Of a stretch of 14,984 bases of DNA, positions 1 through 5,987 are shown one piece after another. Position numbers and translations under genes: made by a program. A model generated the notes under the pieces. That model made no database searches, was not told the DNA's origin, and worked only from the letters and a program-made list of their open reading frames with translations. Numbering within the stretch: the first letter of the stretch is position 1; every line of letters starts with the position of its first letter. The DNA is from JBMOLK01 sp049325575 (lineage in GTDB: Bacteria > Bacillota > Clostridia > Acetivibrionales > Acetivibrionaceae), in contig JBMOLK010000115.1 in NCBI GenBank assembly GCA_049325575.1, forward strand, positions 1 to 14,984, read 5' to 3'.

Positions 1-15
1 TTCTAAGTAAGCCAT
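1..15 (-). CDS. Start of a further minus-strand gene (partial, runs off window)
   Basis: Two bases after the stop codon of the tail-fibre-like gene at 18-428 an ATG begins on the minus strand and reads M-A-Y-L-E before the window ends. The tight spacing is what one expects for the next gene of the same operon, which would continue to the left. No strong ribosome site is visible, and five residues cannot identify a product, so this is only a probable gene start. Confidence 0.35.
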
Positions 16-17
16 AA

Positions 18-428
18 TTATATATTCTTATGTGTTATTACTAAACCAGCAACTGGTATTACTAATCTATCCGATACTTCTAATATCTTCACGTAAGGGG
101 CATAGGCCAATAGATTGCCACCAGTAGGGGCATCAAAATAACCAATATTGGTAACCGAGACACTTGTACCACCTTCGTGTGTATTAAAATATATTTCAAC
201 ATTATTAGTAATTTGTGTTTCATCAACATCACTTGACACACTAAAACTTGTTTTATTATTTGCTATAGCAATGCGAGCATAACCAGTATATGTTGCTTCT
301 GTATAGCTTCCATCTACAGCTGCTATATTAACCAATATGCCTGCATAAATTGTTGCGGGTGGTGTATAAGCTGTATTACCGAATATGTAATCATTGATTT
401 TTTTTCTCAAATATCGTGTAATTGGCAT
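18..428 (-). CDS. Phage tail-fibre-like structural protein (Gp80-like family)
   Basis: This 136-residue protein resembles a widespread family of short phage proteins usually annotated as tail fibre protein. The N-terminus has the family pattern L-R-K-K-I-x-D-Y-I-F-G followed by T-A-Y-T-P-P-A-T-I-Y-A-G. The middle carries Y-T-G-Y-A-R-I-A-I, and F-D-A-P-T-G-G-N-L-L-A-Y-A lies near the C-terminus. The protein is beta-rich by composition, with no signal peptide or membrane segment. The start is supported by AAGGAG (plus 437-442) eight bases upstream. It follows the BppU-like gene by 14 bases in the same operon, so both probably belong to a tail-tip or adhesion accessory set. Family resemblance is from memory of consensus motifs; the exact role in the virion is unknown. 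Confidence 0.65.
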   Translation of the reverse strand: MPITRYLRKKINDYIFGNTAYTPPATIYAGILVNIAAVDGSYTEATYTGYARIAIANNKTSFSVSSDVDETQITNNVEIYFNTHEGGTSVSVTNIGYFDAPTGGNLLAYAPYVKILEVSDRLVIPVAGLVITHKNI

Positions 429-442
429 TTTTAATTCTCCTT

Positions 443-901
443 TTATATTCCTAATAAAGTTTTTAATTGCTGAATGGTTATAGCAACTATTTGCTTTTGA
501 CCACTTATATTTTTTACGATAAACATGTCATTTTCAGCAAAATTAGTAGCATCAATATTGAGAACTCTTGCTGCGTCTGTTGGTAAGGCAAATCCGTCAA
601 ATGGAGTTACAACATCTCCTATTAGCGTAATCTTACCCGTTGCAATTGTAATGTTATCTGTCTGATTAACAATATCGTAGTATAGACTACTATCTGTTAT
701 ATCAGCTAGATCATAAGCATCGATTATGATGATTATTTTCCCGTTGTTATAAGCAGGAGTTTTTTCTACAAGTCTGGGGGCTGTCAGGTCTTTGGACTGC
801 TTGGCAGCAAAAAGCAGAGACTTGCCTGACAGGTCATCTGTAACATCAATAGTAAGAGTCGTTTTATCGCCTCTATAAACCTCAAAATTTTTAATTTGCA
901 T
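443..901 (-). CDS. BppU-like baseplate/tail Ig-fold protein
   Basis: This 152-residue protein has the plan of the N-terminal domain of phage baseplate upper proteins (BppU family). It starts F-E-V-Y-R-G-D-K-T-T-L-T-I-D-V, then D-L-S-G-K-S-L-L-F-A-A-K, and a later strand reads L-Y-Y-D-I-V-N-Q. A strand G-K-I-T-L-I-G-D-V-V-T-P ends an Ig-like domain of about 100 residues. The last 50 residues form a separate segment ending in T-I-Q-Q-L-K-T-L-L-G, an ending common in such proteins. It probably attaches other tail components to the tail tip. No strong ribosome site precedes its ATG; a 149-base noncoding gap with phased repeats lies upstream. The function is inferred from domain plan only. Confidence 0.6.
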   Translation of the reverse strand: MQIKNFEVYRGDKTTLTIDVTDDLSGKSLLFAAKQSKDLTAPRLVEKTPAYNNGKIIIIIDAYDLADITDSSLYYDIVNQTDNITIATGKITLIGDVVTPFDGFALPTDAARVLNIDATNFAENDMFIVKNISGQKQIVAITIQQLKTLLGI

Positions 902-984
902 ATATAATCCAAATTTCTTTCATATTTCATTTATAAGCCACGATCTCAAAAAAGCCATATAAAGTATCGTACAAAAAAAAATCT

Positions 985-1029
985 CAATTTTTAAACGGGG
1001 TTTAAATGGGTTTTAAATGATTTTATAAA
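985..1029. repeat. Helically phased TTTAAA repeats, 11-bp period
   Basis: TTTAAA occurs at 990-995, 1001-1006 and 1012-1017, exactly 11 bp apart, followed by the variant TTTATAAA at 1022-1029. Between the cores lie the G-rich spacers CGGGG and TGGG. The block sits in the 149-base noncoding gap (902-1050) between the small-terminase-like gene and the BppU-like gene. Phasing near one helical turn would place AT-rich minor grooves on one face, which suggests intrinsic bending or binding of a multimeric protein. The rest of the gap shows a long A run (972-981) but no clear terminator. Confidence 0.5.
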
Positions 1030-1050
1030 GGCGTCTGAACCCATTGGCCC

Positions 1051-1440
1051 CTATAATCCAAGTACTTCTTTTTGTATAAACTCAATTGTATCCTTTGATA
1101 TATTTTTAACTCTTTCACCACGTTCATCATCAACAACTTGTATCCCTTGCATTAGTTTTAAAGCGCTTAATGCTTTAACAACTGCATAAATATTATGCGG
1201 TGTTGGATTTACCTTTGCTTCTTTAATAGCAATACGTGCAATCTCTTTAATCTCTTTTTGCAAGTTTTCATTTTCTTGCTGATATGCTTTACGCTGGTTA
1301 TCCCAGTTATTAGCAGTCTTCCAGTTATATAATGTTTTGCGTGCAACTTTATCCTTCAGCAATTCAACTATCGCATCAATACTAAATCCTTCCGTAACAT
1401 ACAATCTTTTGGCTTCTTCATACAGTGCAGCATTTTTCAT
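1051..1440 (-). CDS. Terminase small subunit-like HTH protein (DUF1804 type)
   Basis: This 129-residue protein begins like the DUF1804/small-terminase proteins of Mu-like phages: A-x-x-L-Y-V-T-E-G-F-S-I-D-A-I, then K-T-L-Y-N-W-K and N-N-W-D-N-Q-R. That is a helix-turn-helix whose recognition helix leads into the W-K...W-D-x-x-R signature. A charged helical stretch of about 30 residues follows, and the C-terminus (S-K-D-T-I-E-F-I-Q-K-E-V-L-G-L) is a helix that may contact the large subunit. Its expected job is to bind phage DNA and guide the packaging motor. AAGGTG lies four bases before the ATG. In Mu the large terminase gene follows; here a BppU-like tail gene follows instead, and no large terminase is in the window. 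Confidence 0.65.
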   Translation of the reverse strand: MKNAALYEEAKRLYVTEGFSIDAIVELLKDKVARKTLYNWKTANNWDNQRKAYQQENENLQKEIKEIARIAIKEAKVNPTPHNIYAVVKALSALKLMQGIQVVDDERGERVKNISKDTIEFIQKEVLGL

Positions 1441-1448
1441 TTTGCACC

Positions 1449-1697
1449 TTATAGATTATAGGTAGATTTTATTTTATCAATCATATCCTGGCATTCTCTT
1501 GCATTCAACTGCAGAGAGCGGAATTCTTTTACCAATAATAAAACTCTTTCAAGATCGAGATCCATAAATTCGCTGAAGGGATCGAGCAATTCCCTTATTT
1601 GTATTAAGAGCGAATCAGCTTTCATTTCAAATTGATTATATCGTTCCTGTAATTCTGCAAGTCTGCCTTTTGCAATTAACAATTCATTGCTACTCAT
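1449..1697 (-). CDS. Small coiled-coil phage protein
   Basis: This protein has 82 residues when started at the ATG at 1697, which has AGGAGG (plus 1705-1710) seven bases upstream. A longer reading from 1724 adds nine residues but lacks such a site. The sequence is helical throughout with heptad-like leucines (L-L-I-A-K-G-R-L-A-E-L-Q-E-R-Y) and an acidic centre (P-F-S-E-F-M-D-L-D-L-E-R-V). There is no membrane segment. It overlaps the end of the upstream membrane-protein gene by eight bases and lies eight bases before the small-terminase-like gene, the position of gp26 in Mu. The function is unknown; I did not recognise a named family. Confidence 0.7.
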   Translation of the reverse strand: MSSNELLIAKGRLAELQERYNQFEMKADSLLIQIRELLDPFSEFMDLDLERVLLLVKEFRSLQLNARECQDMIDKIKSTYNL

Positions 1698-1923
1698 GAT
1701 TTTTCCTCCTGTCGTATGCGTCAAATTTAGTTTCCAGCCGTGTTAAGATGCCAATCAACAGCTCTTTATACTTCAAATCCTGTTCGATTTGTTTGAATAA
1801 CCTTTCTACGAGATCGCTGTAATTTTTAGTTTGTGTTTTGTAGGTCACAAACCAAATGACGAAGATAATAATTGACAAGCCGCCATTGGCAAGTATCTTC
1901 AGTAAATCAGGGGTTAAGTCCAT
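1690..1923 (-). CDS. Small single-pass membrane protein (Mu gp25-like position)
   Basis: This 77-residue protein has one membrane segment at about residues 14-28 (G-G-L-S-I-I-I-F-V-I-W-F-V-T-Y), preceded by a short polar N-terminus and followed by a charged, probably coiled-coil tail. Size, topology and order (membrane protein, coiled coil, HTH protein) match the small genes before the packaging genes of Mu-like phages, such as the DUF2730-type gp25. It is the first gene of the minus-strand operon. GGGA lies about five bases before the ATG at 1923. A much longer in-frame reading up to 2217 would run through the divergent promoter region and the protease gene, and was not used. The function is unknown; a holin-like role cannot be excluded. 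Confidence 0.7.
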   Translation of the reverse strand: MDLTPDLLKILANGGLSIIIFVIWFVTYKTQTKNYSDLVERLFKQIEQDLKYKELLIGILTRLETKFDAYDRRKNHE

Positions 1924-1936
1924 AATTGTCCCGTTT

Positions 1937-1963
1937 TTTTTGCATAAAAATTTTATGCAAAAA
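1937..1963. promoter_or_regulatory. Perfect palindrome, 13-bp arms, in the divergent control region
   Basis: TTTTTGCATAAAA (1937-1949) is followed by one base and its exact reverse complement (1951-1963). The symmetry is perfect and the centre is AT-only, so it is a better operator candidate than a terminator. It overlaps the candidate -7 element of the minus-strand operon and lies 13 bases upstream of that operon's first ATG. A dimeric repressor or late activator is a likely reader; alternatively it forms a 5' leader hairpin. Confidence 0.55.
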
Positions 1964-1965
1964 TA
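1958..1965 (-). promoter_or_regulatory. Candidate Bacteroidota-type -7 element for the minus operon
   Basis: On the minus strand this reads TATTTTTG, an exact TAnnTTTG match. No clear TTG lies 17-23 bases upstream; the best is TTA at 19. Transcription would start about in the centre of the palindrome at 1937-1963, so repressor binding there would block it. It is a sequence match only. Confidence 0.35.
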
Positions 1966-2010
1966 GAAATACATGTGCGTGGAATAATCTGAACGGTGCA
2001 GTTTAGGGTA

Positions 2011-2032
2011 TGATATAATGAGAATAATTTTG
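2011..2032 (+). promoter_or_regulatory. Candidate promoter(s) of the plus-strand late operon
   Basis: Two alternative elements lie 45-66 bases before the protease start. TGATATAAT (2011-2019) is a perfect extended -10, and TAATTTTG (2025-2032) is an exact TAnnTTTG -7 element. Neither has a convincing upstream -35/-33 box, which would fit dependence on a phage late activator. This is the only gap before the first plus-strand gene, so the late promoter is expected here. Confidence 0.4.
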
Positions 2033-2076
2033 CTGCGAAACTTAAAATAAATTTTATCATAAATCAAGAGGCAGAA

Positions 2077-2967
2077 ATGAAATGGTTCGCAGTATTTAAA
2101 ACGGGCAAACATACTGACAGTGCAGGTAATGAAAAAGAATGGACAGAAGCTGATCTTGACAAAATAGCTAATGGCTATGATCCAAAAAAGCACGAAGCTC
2201 CGATTGTTATTGGACATCCTAAAACAAATGCACCGGCATTTGGATGGGTAGAAAAATTAAAAAGAGTTGGCGATACATTATATGCACTGCCAAAGCAGCT
2301 TGCAAATGATTTTGTCGAAATGGTAAACAAAGGACTTTTCAAAAAGCGATCTATCAGTCTTTATCCGGATGGCACACTCAGGCATGTGGGTTTCCTTGGT
2401 GCACAGCCACCTGCAGTAAAAGGATTACCTGATGTTGAATTTAAAGAAGATGAAAATCTCAGCACAATCGAAACAGAGGGAGCCTCAGATTTTGATGAAC
2501 AGCCCGCAGAAAATAATCTTAAAGAGCTTGAGGATAAAGTAAAACAATATGAATTGCAGCTTAAGAAGATGAATGAAAAGGAAAAAGAGTTTGAAGAATT
2601 ACAGACGAAATATGCACAGGTACTTGTTGAAAAATCCACATTAGAAAAAGAAATACAGAAACAGAAGAGAGAATCTCAGCTTAAAGAATTTTCTGAAATT
2701 GTTGACAAAGCAATTGCAGAAGGCAAACTGCTGCCTAAGATGAAAGACACAATCACAAAATTGTATGAGGTGGTATCCTTAACTCCGGTATATGAATTTA
2801 GCGAAGGCGTTAAAACTCAACCATCTCAATTATTGAATGAGTTAATCGACTATATGCCTAAAATCATAGATTTTGGAGAATCAGGCAAACAAGGCGAGAA
2901 AAAAGAAGATGATTTGCCGGCAAGCAAAATCGTAGCAGAAGAAATCAGAAAACAAATGAAAAATTAA
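2077..2967 (+). CDS. Mu gpI-like prohead protease with scaffold domain
   Basis: This 296-residue protein has two parts. Residues 1-118 match the Mu I-protein (prohead protease) pattern: A-P-I-V-I-G-H-P around His47, P-A-F-G-W-V, then K-K-R-S-I-S-L-Y around Ser92/Ser94, and G-F-L-G-A-Q-P-P-A-V-K-G-L. His47 and one of these serines are the probable catalytic residues. From about residue 140 a long coiled coil (E-L-E-D-K-V-K-Q-Y-E-L-Q onward) runs to about 210 and is expected to act as an internal scaffold. The end is a charged tail. In this family the protease assembles inside the prohead, cleaves scaffold and itself, and leaves. AGAGG lies before the ATG. The capsid gene follows 20 bases later, the conserved Mu-like order. 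Confidence 0.85.
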   Translation: MKWFAVFKTGKHTDSAGNEKEWTEADLDKIANGYDPKKHEAPIVIGHPKTNAPAFGWVEKLKRVGDTLYALPKQLANDFVEMVNKGLFKKRSISLYPDGTLRHVGFLGAQPPAVKGLPDVEFKEDENLSTIETEGASDFDEQPAENNLKELEDKVKQYELQLKKMNEKEKEFEELQTKYAQVLVEKSTLEKEIQKQKRESQLKEFSEIVDKAIAEGKLLPKMKDTITKLYEVVSLTPVYEFSEGVKTQPSQLLNELIDYMPKIIDFGESGKQGEKKEDDLPASKIVAEEIRKQMKN

Positions 2968-2987
2968 TAATCAAAAGGAGATATTAA

Positions 2988-3905
2988 ATGAGACTGCAAC
3001 AAATATCCGCAAACGACACATTAACACAACAAGTAGTTGCTCAGATGATTTCAAGAGCGACAGTACTTGAATTCGCAGAATTTTACCCTATTGTAGGTAA
3101 TGCCGATTATGCTCGCAAAGCGGCAACTGCCAGTGGTGGTCAATTTAGAGCATTAGACTCAGACTATGTAGATAATGTTATTACACCGGCGTTCGCAAAT
3201 CCAACCTTAAAAATATTGGGCGACAAAGTGCAAGTTGACAGGGCACACGAAAGAAGAGGTTTGGATGTAGCGAGTGTAAGAGCAAGAGAGCTAATGAGCT
3301 TCGCCAAAAATCTTGGCAAACAATTCCAGTATTATTTCTTCAATGGTGTGCAGTCAAGCACGCAGTTTAATGGGTTAAAAGCAATTGTGCCCGCCGGACA
3401 GAAGATAACTGCGGCTACTAATGGACTCAGCGTAACGCTTGGTAACGACACAACCTCAAAAACAGCACAACAAAATTTCCTTGAACTGCTTAATCAGCTT
3501 ATCCAAAAAGTTGATGGAGGTGCACAGGTCCTATATATGAATGCTAAAGCAATAAGCAGATTGACTACAATTGCAAGAGAATTCATTCAGTGGCAGGCGA
3601 ATTCGTTTGGAATGTTAATCCCTTATTACAATGGTGTTCCGTTGAGAGATGCAGGTTATGATAAAACTGGTGCTTTGGTAATACCACAAAACGAAACGGT
3701 CGGAACAAGCACGGATTGTACATCAATTTACGCTGTAAGATTTGGTGAAGCATCTGATCTTTCGGTTGCAACAAACATCGGAGTTGAAGTAAAAGATCTT
3801 GGATTGGTTGGTGTGCATTATACTCACAGCGTTGAGTTTGACGCTGATCTTGTACTGCTTAACGATTTGAGTGTTGCAAGATTAGAAGGGATAAGATTAC
3901 CATAA
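2988..3905 (+). CDS. Major capsid protein (HK97 fold)
   Basis: This 305-residue protein directly follows the protease/scaffold gene, with a strong AAGGAG ribosome site. It has the N-terminal plan of phage major capsid proteins of the gp7/HK97-fold type: an entry helix, F-Y-P-I-V-G-N-A-D-Y, then L-K-I-L-G-D-K-V-Q-V-D-R-A-H-E-R-R, and the E-loop/P-domain helix K-N-L-G-K-Q-F-Q-Y-Y-F-F-N-G. The motif Q-F-N-G-L-K-A-I-V-P-A-G-Q is typical of this family. The C-terminal part ends with a strand-rich A-domain (D-L-G-L-V-G-V-H-Y-T-H-S-V-E-F). Its length equals that of Mu gpT but I do not see gpT-specific motifs. A TAATTGA heptamer array fills the gap after its stop. Confidence 0.85.
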   Translation: MRLQQISANDTLTQQVVAQMISRATVLEFAEFYPIVGNADYARKAATASGGQFRALDSDYVDNVITPAFANPTLKILGDKVQVDRAHERRGLDVASVRARELMSFAKNLGKQFQYYFFNGVQSSTQFNGLKAIVPAGQKITAATNGLSVTLGNDTTSKTAQQNFLELLNQLIQKVDGGAQVLYMNAKAISRLTTIAREFIQWQANSFGMLIPYYNGVPLRDAGYDKTGALVIPQNETVGTSTDCTSIYAVRFGEASDLSVATNIGVEVKDLGLVGVHYTHSVEFDADLVLLNDLSVARLEGIRLP

Positions 3906-3999
3906 TAATTGATAATTAATAATTGATAATTGATAATTGATAATTTGATAATTGATAATTGAGAATCTAACTATTGTTTGACAGGTTGATAATTGATAA
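3906..3999. repeat. Tandem TAATTGA heptamer array
   Basis: Directly after the capsid stop codon come eight units of TAATTGA (3906-3962). The second unit is TAATTAA and the sixth has one extra T. After a 23-base interruption two more units follow (3986-3999). The second of these supplies the TTG start codon of the next gene. A degenerate array of the same heptamer lies at 6936-6970. Short tandem heptamers of this kind are known in several bacterial genomes; this one probably grew by slippage or was acquired from the host. Confidence 0.9.
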
Positions 4000-4421
4000 T
4001 AGACAGAGACATATTGCTGAAATACATTGATGAGCAGGAGCTGATCAGATTAACTGATGACCAGAATCTTGGCTCGGTTAATCAGCAATATTTAGATGAG
4101 TCAATAAAAAGTGCAGAGGATGAGCTAAATAGCTATCTGAAACAACTATATGATACTACAGCATTCCCGGCCGAACTTCCGGGAATGCTTACACAATTAG
4201 TTGTTGATCTTACAATCTATAATCTTTATAAACGAAGATACAGGTTGGAGATGCCGGAATCATTAAATAAACTGCACGAAGAAACATTAACGACATTAAG
4301 GCGGATTGCAAAAGGAGAAATTGAGCTAAGTTTACCAAAAAAGTTAGATGCTGGTTTTATAAAGATAAACAAAACAGATACTGACAGAATATATGGCAAA
4401 GACACTCTGGACATGATATGA
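3993..4421 (+). CDS. Mu gp36-like head-tail connector (DUF1320)
   Basis: This 142-residue helical protein matches the Mu gp36 family: an N-terminal D-R-D-I-L-L-K-Y-I-D-E-Q-E-L-I-R-L-T-D-D, then L-D-E-S-I-K-S-A-E-D-E-L-N-S-Y-L, and a second half with D-L-T-I-Y-N-L-Y-K-R-R. Such proteins form a ring at the head-tail joint. The start is TTG at 3993, since the next in-frame ATG would remove the conserved N-terminal half. The TTG lies inside the TAATTGA repeat array; only ACAGG at 3981-3985 can serve as ribosome site. The stop overlaps the gp37-like start by four bases (ATGA). The family call is strong; the unusual start suggests reduced or altered translation. Confidence 0.8.
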   Translation: MIIDRDILLKYIDEQELIRLTDDQNLGSVNQQYLDESIKSAEDELNSYLKQLYDTTAFPAELPGMLTQLVVDLTIYNLYKRRYRLEMPESLNKLHEETLTTLRRIAKGEIELSLPKKLDAGFIKINKTDTDRIYGKDTLDMI

Positions 4422-4849
4422 TTACAGAAATTAAAACACAGATTAAAAGCTATTTGGAGACTGCTGTAAGTAAACTATCGGCACAATTACAGATACCGGT
4501 CGAAATCCCAACATCAATTGAACAGTATAAGTTGAGCCATCCAATTGGAGCTTATCTGGTAATTTACAAAGGCAGCACATTTCGCCAGAAAGATGTAAAG
4601 AATCTTGTTGCACAAGATAGAGATATTGAAGTTATGGTTGTAGTAACTGCAAGATACCGGGAAGAAATGAAACCAGAAGAATATCTTGATTATGCAATTG
4701 AACAACTTAGTGGCTATCAGACTGATTCCAAACGCACCGATAGAATGATTTATTGTAGCCAGGATGAATGGCTCGGAGAAGAAGCAGGGATATGGAGTTA
4801 TGCAGCAACTTTTATTATACCTGTTGAATTTTATCAGGCACAAATATGA
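4418..4849 (+). CDS. Mu gp37-like tail terminator/connector protein
   Basis: This 143-residue protein follows the gp36-like gene with an ATGA overlap, as in Mu-like phages. It has the Gp37 family plan: an N-terminal helix (I-T-E-I-K-T-Q-I-K-S-Y-L), then a central strand set with G-A-Y-L-V-I-Y-K-G-S-T-F, and R-D-I-E-V-M-V-V-V-T-A-R with a helix for the minor-tail-like fold. The C-terminus reads E-E-A-G-I-W-S-Y-A-A-T-F-I-I-P-V-E-F. Proteins at this position end the tail tube at the head side. Its stop again overlaps the next start by four bases, so translation is probably coupled with the lysozyme gene. Confidence 0.75.
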   Translation: MITEIKTQIKSYLETAVSKLSAQLQIPVEIPTSIEQYKLSHPIGAYLVIYKGSTFRQKDVKNLVAQDRDIEVMVVVTARYREEMKPEEYLDYAIEQLSGYQTDSKRTDRMIYCSQDEWLGEEAGIWSYAATFIIPVEFYQAQI

Positions 4850-5292
4850 AAGCAAGTCAGAAAGCAATTGATTTGATAAAAAAATATGAAGGACTAAAAC
4901 TTACTGCTTATAAATGCCCAGCTGGAGTACTTACTATCGGTTATGGACATACTAAGACAACAAAACCAGGTATGACAATTAATAAAGAGATGGCAGAATT
5001 ATTATTAAAACAGGATTTAAAGGATTTTGAAAAAGCAATTAATGAACTTGTAAAAGTGCCATTAACACAGAACCAATTTGATGCATTAACAAGTTTTATA
5101 TTCAATGTTGGAGTAGGAAAATTTAAAAATTCAACTTTATTGAAAGAATTAAATGAAGGTAATTATAAAGAAGCAGCTAATGAATTTTTAAAATGGACAA
5201 AAGCGAGACAAGCTGGCGGATTAATAGAATTGCCTGGATTAGTTAAAAGAAGAAAAGATGAAAAAAAACTATTTGAATCAAATGAAATTTAG
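4846..5292 (+). CDS. Endolysin, GH24 lysozyme
   Basis: This 148-residue protein is a T4/P22-type lysozyme that cuts peptidoglycan between MurNAc and GlcNAc. The catalytic pattern E-x8-C-x5-T is intact: Glu15 (K-Y-E-G), Cys24 and Thr30, followed by I-G-Y-G-H-T. The C-lobe has L-T-Q-N-Q-F-D-A-L-T-S-F-I-F-N-V-G and the family ending L-P-G-L-V-K-R-R-K-D-E-K-K-L-F. The middle residue is Cys rather than Asp, a known variant of this family. There is no signal peptide or SAR segment at the N-terminus, so it should depend on a large-hole holin for release. It starts in a four-base overlap with the gp37-like gene and its end overlaps the spanin-like gene. Confidence 0.93.
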   Translation: MKASQKAIDLIKKYEGLKLTAYKCPAGVLTIGYGHTKTTKPGMTINKEMAELLLKQDLKDFEKAINELVKVPLTQNQFDALTSFIFNVGVGKFKNSTLLKELNEGNYKEAANEFLKWTKARQAGGLIELPGLVKRRKDEKKLFESNEI

Positions 5293-5674
5293 AATATTAA
5301 TGATACTACTGGCAGTATCATTAATTAGTGCAGGCTGCACGCCTCAAGTGAAATATATTGAGCGTGTTAGAGTTGATACAATAAAAGCAGCAAGTCCGAT
5401 TATTGAAGAAACACTTGCCGCAAAAGTAATAACTGACACACTTGTAATGAGCAGTAAAGAAGCAAGGAATGATACGGTAAGAATCATAAAATATTTTCCT
5501 CGTGAAAAAAAATTTTATATAAAAGTAAAGCCTGACACTGTAAAAGTTATAGATGTAGATACATTACAAACAACACAAATAATCGAAAAAATAACCGATA
5601 ACAAAATTGAAAAAATAATAATCATATTACTTATTGTTGGATTAATATCAATAACTATAAAAATAAGGAGATGA
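5282..5674 (+). CDS. Candidate unimolecular spanin (u-spanin) lipoprotein
   Basis: Started at 5282 the protein has 130 residues. The N-terminus (M-K-F-R-I-L-M-I-L-L-A-V-S-L-I-S-A-G-C) is a lipoprotein signal with lipobox S-A-G-C; Cys19 is followed by Thr, not the Asp inner-membrane retention signal. A strand-rich periplasmic part with repeated valine/threonine patterns follows (R-V-D-T-I-K, P-D-T-V-K-V-I-D-V-D-T-L). The C-terminus is a membrane segment (I-I-I-I-L-L-I-V-G-L-I-S-I-T-I) ending K-I-R-R. A lipid anchor in the outer membrane plus a C-terminal inner-membrane anchor is the u-spanin plan known from phage T1 gp11 (131 residues). An upstream ATG at 5258 adds eight residues and overlaps the lysozyme gene by 35 bases. 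Position next to lysozyme and holin supports the lysis role. Confidence 0.72.
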   Translation: MKFRILMILLAVSLISAGCTPQVKYIERVRVDTIKAASPIIEETLAAKVITDTLVMSSKEARNDTVRIIKYFPREKKFYIKVKPDTVKVIDVDTLQTTQIIEKITDNKIEKIIIILLIVGLISITIKIRR

Positions 5675-5675
5675 A

Positions 5676-5975
5676 ATGAGCGTAGAAATTTTTAATTCGT
5701 TAGTTGGATTAAGCAGTGCGATTGTATTCATTACTGCTTACTTAAAAAAGAAATTTAACACAACAGGTAATTATACAATAATTGTAAGTTTATGCGTCGG
5801 GGAAATAATCAGTGCAATCGGCTGGGCACTAAATTTAGGGATATTTATTGGTTTGGAATGGTATTACATAATCATATATGGATTGAGTGCTACATTAATT
5901 GCAAACGGTTTATCCACTTATGGATTCATAAATGATCTTTTGATATTATTAAAACTAAAAGTGCCAAAAGAATAA
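5676..5975 (+). CDS. Holin, three membrane segments
   Basis: This 99-residue protein has three hydrophobic segments: about residues 8-22 (S-L-V-G-L-S-S-A-I-V-F-I-T-A-Y), 33-56 (T-I-I-V-S-L-C-V-G-E-I-I-S-A-I-G-W-A) and 63-85 (Y-Y-I-I-I-Y-G-L-S-A-T-L-I-A-N-G-L). A lysine cluster (L-K-K-K) follows the first segment and a charged tail (K-L-K-V-P-K-E) ends the protein. The G-W...N-L-G pattern and the C-terminal A-N-G-L-x-x-Y-G are like holins annotated in other phages. It would open the inner membrane and release the lysozyme. AAGGAG at 5665-5670 precedes the start, and the spanin-like gene ends one base before it. Confidence 0.75.
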   Translation: MSVEIFNSLVGLSSAIVFITAYLKKKFNTTGNYTIIVSLCVGEIISAIGWALNLGIFIGLEWYYIIIYGLSATLIANGLSTYGFINDLLILLKLKVPKE

Positions 5976-5987
5976 GGAGAAAATAAA

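Noticed and set aside
938..982. Hairpin ACGAT...ATCGT in the 902-1050 gap
   Set aside because: A 5-bp stem with a long loop is expected by chance in such sequence.
1690..2217. A long 175-residue minus-strand gene
   Set aside because: Its upstream half runs through the palindrome, the divergent promoter region and the start of the protease gene. The start at 1923 gives a compact membrane protein in operon context.
3906..3999. CRISPR-like array
   Set aside because: Units are seven bases, without spacers, and no cas genes are present; this is a simple tandem repeat.
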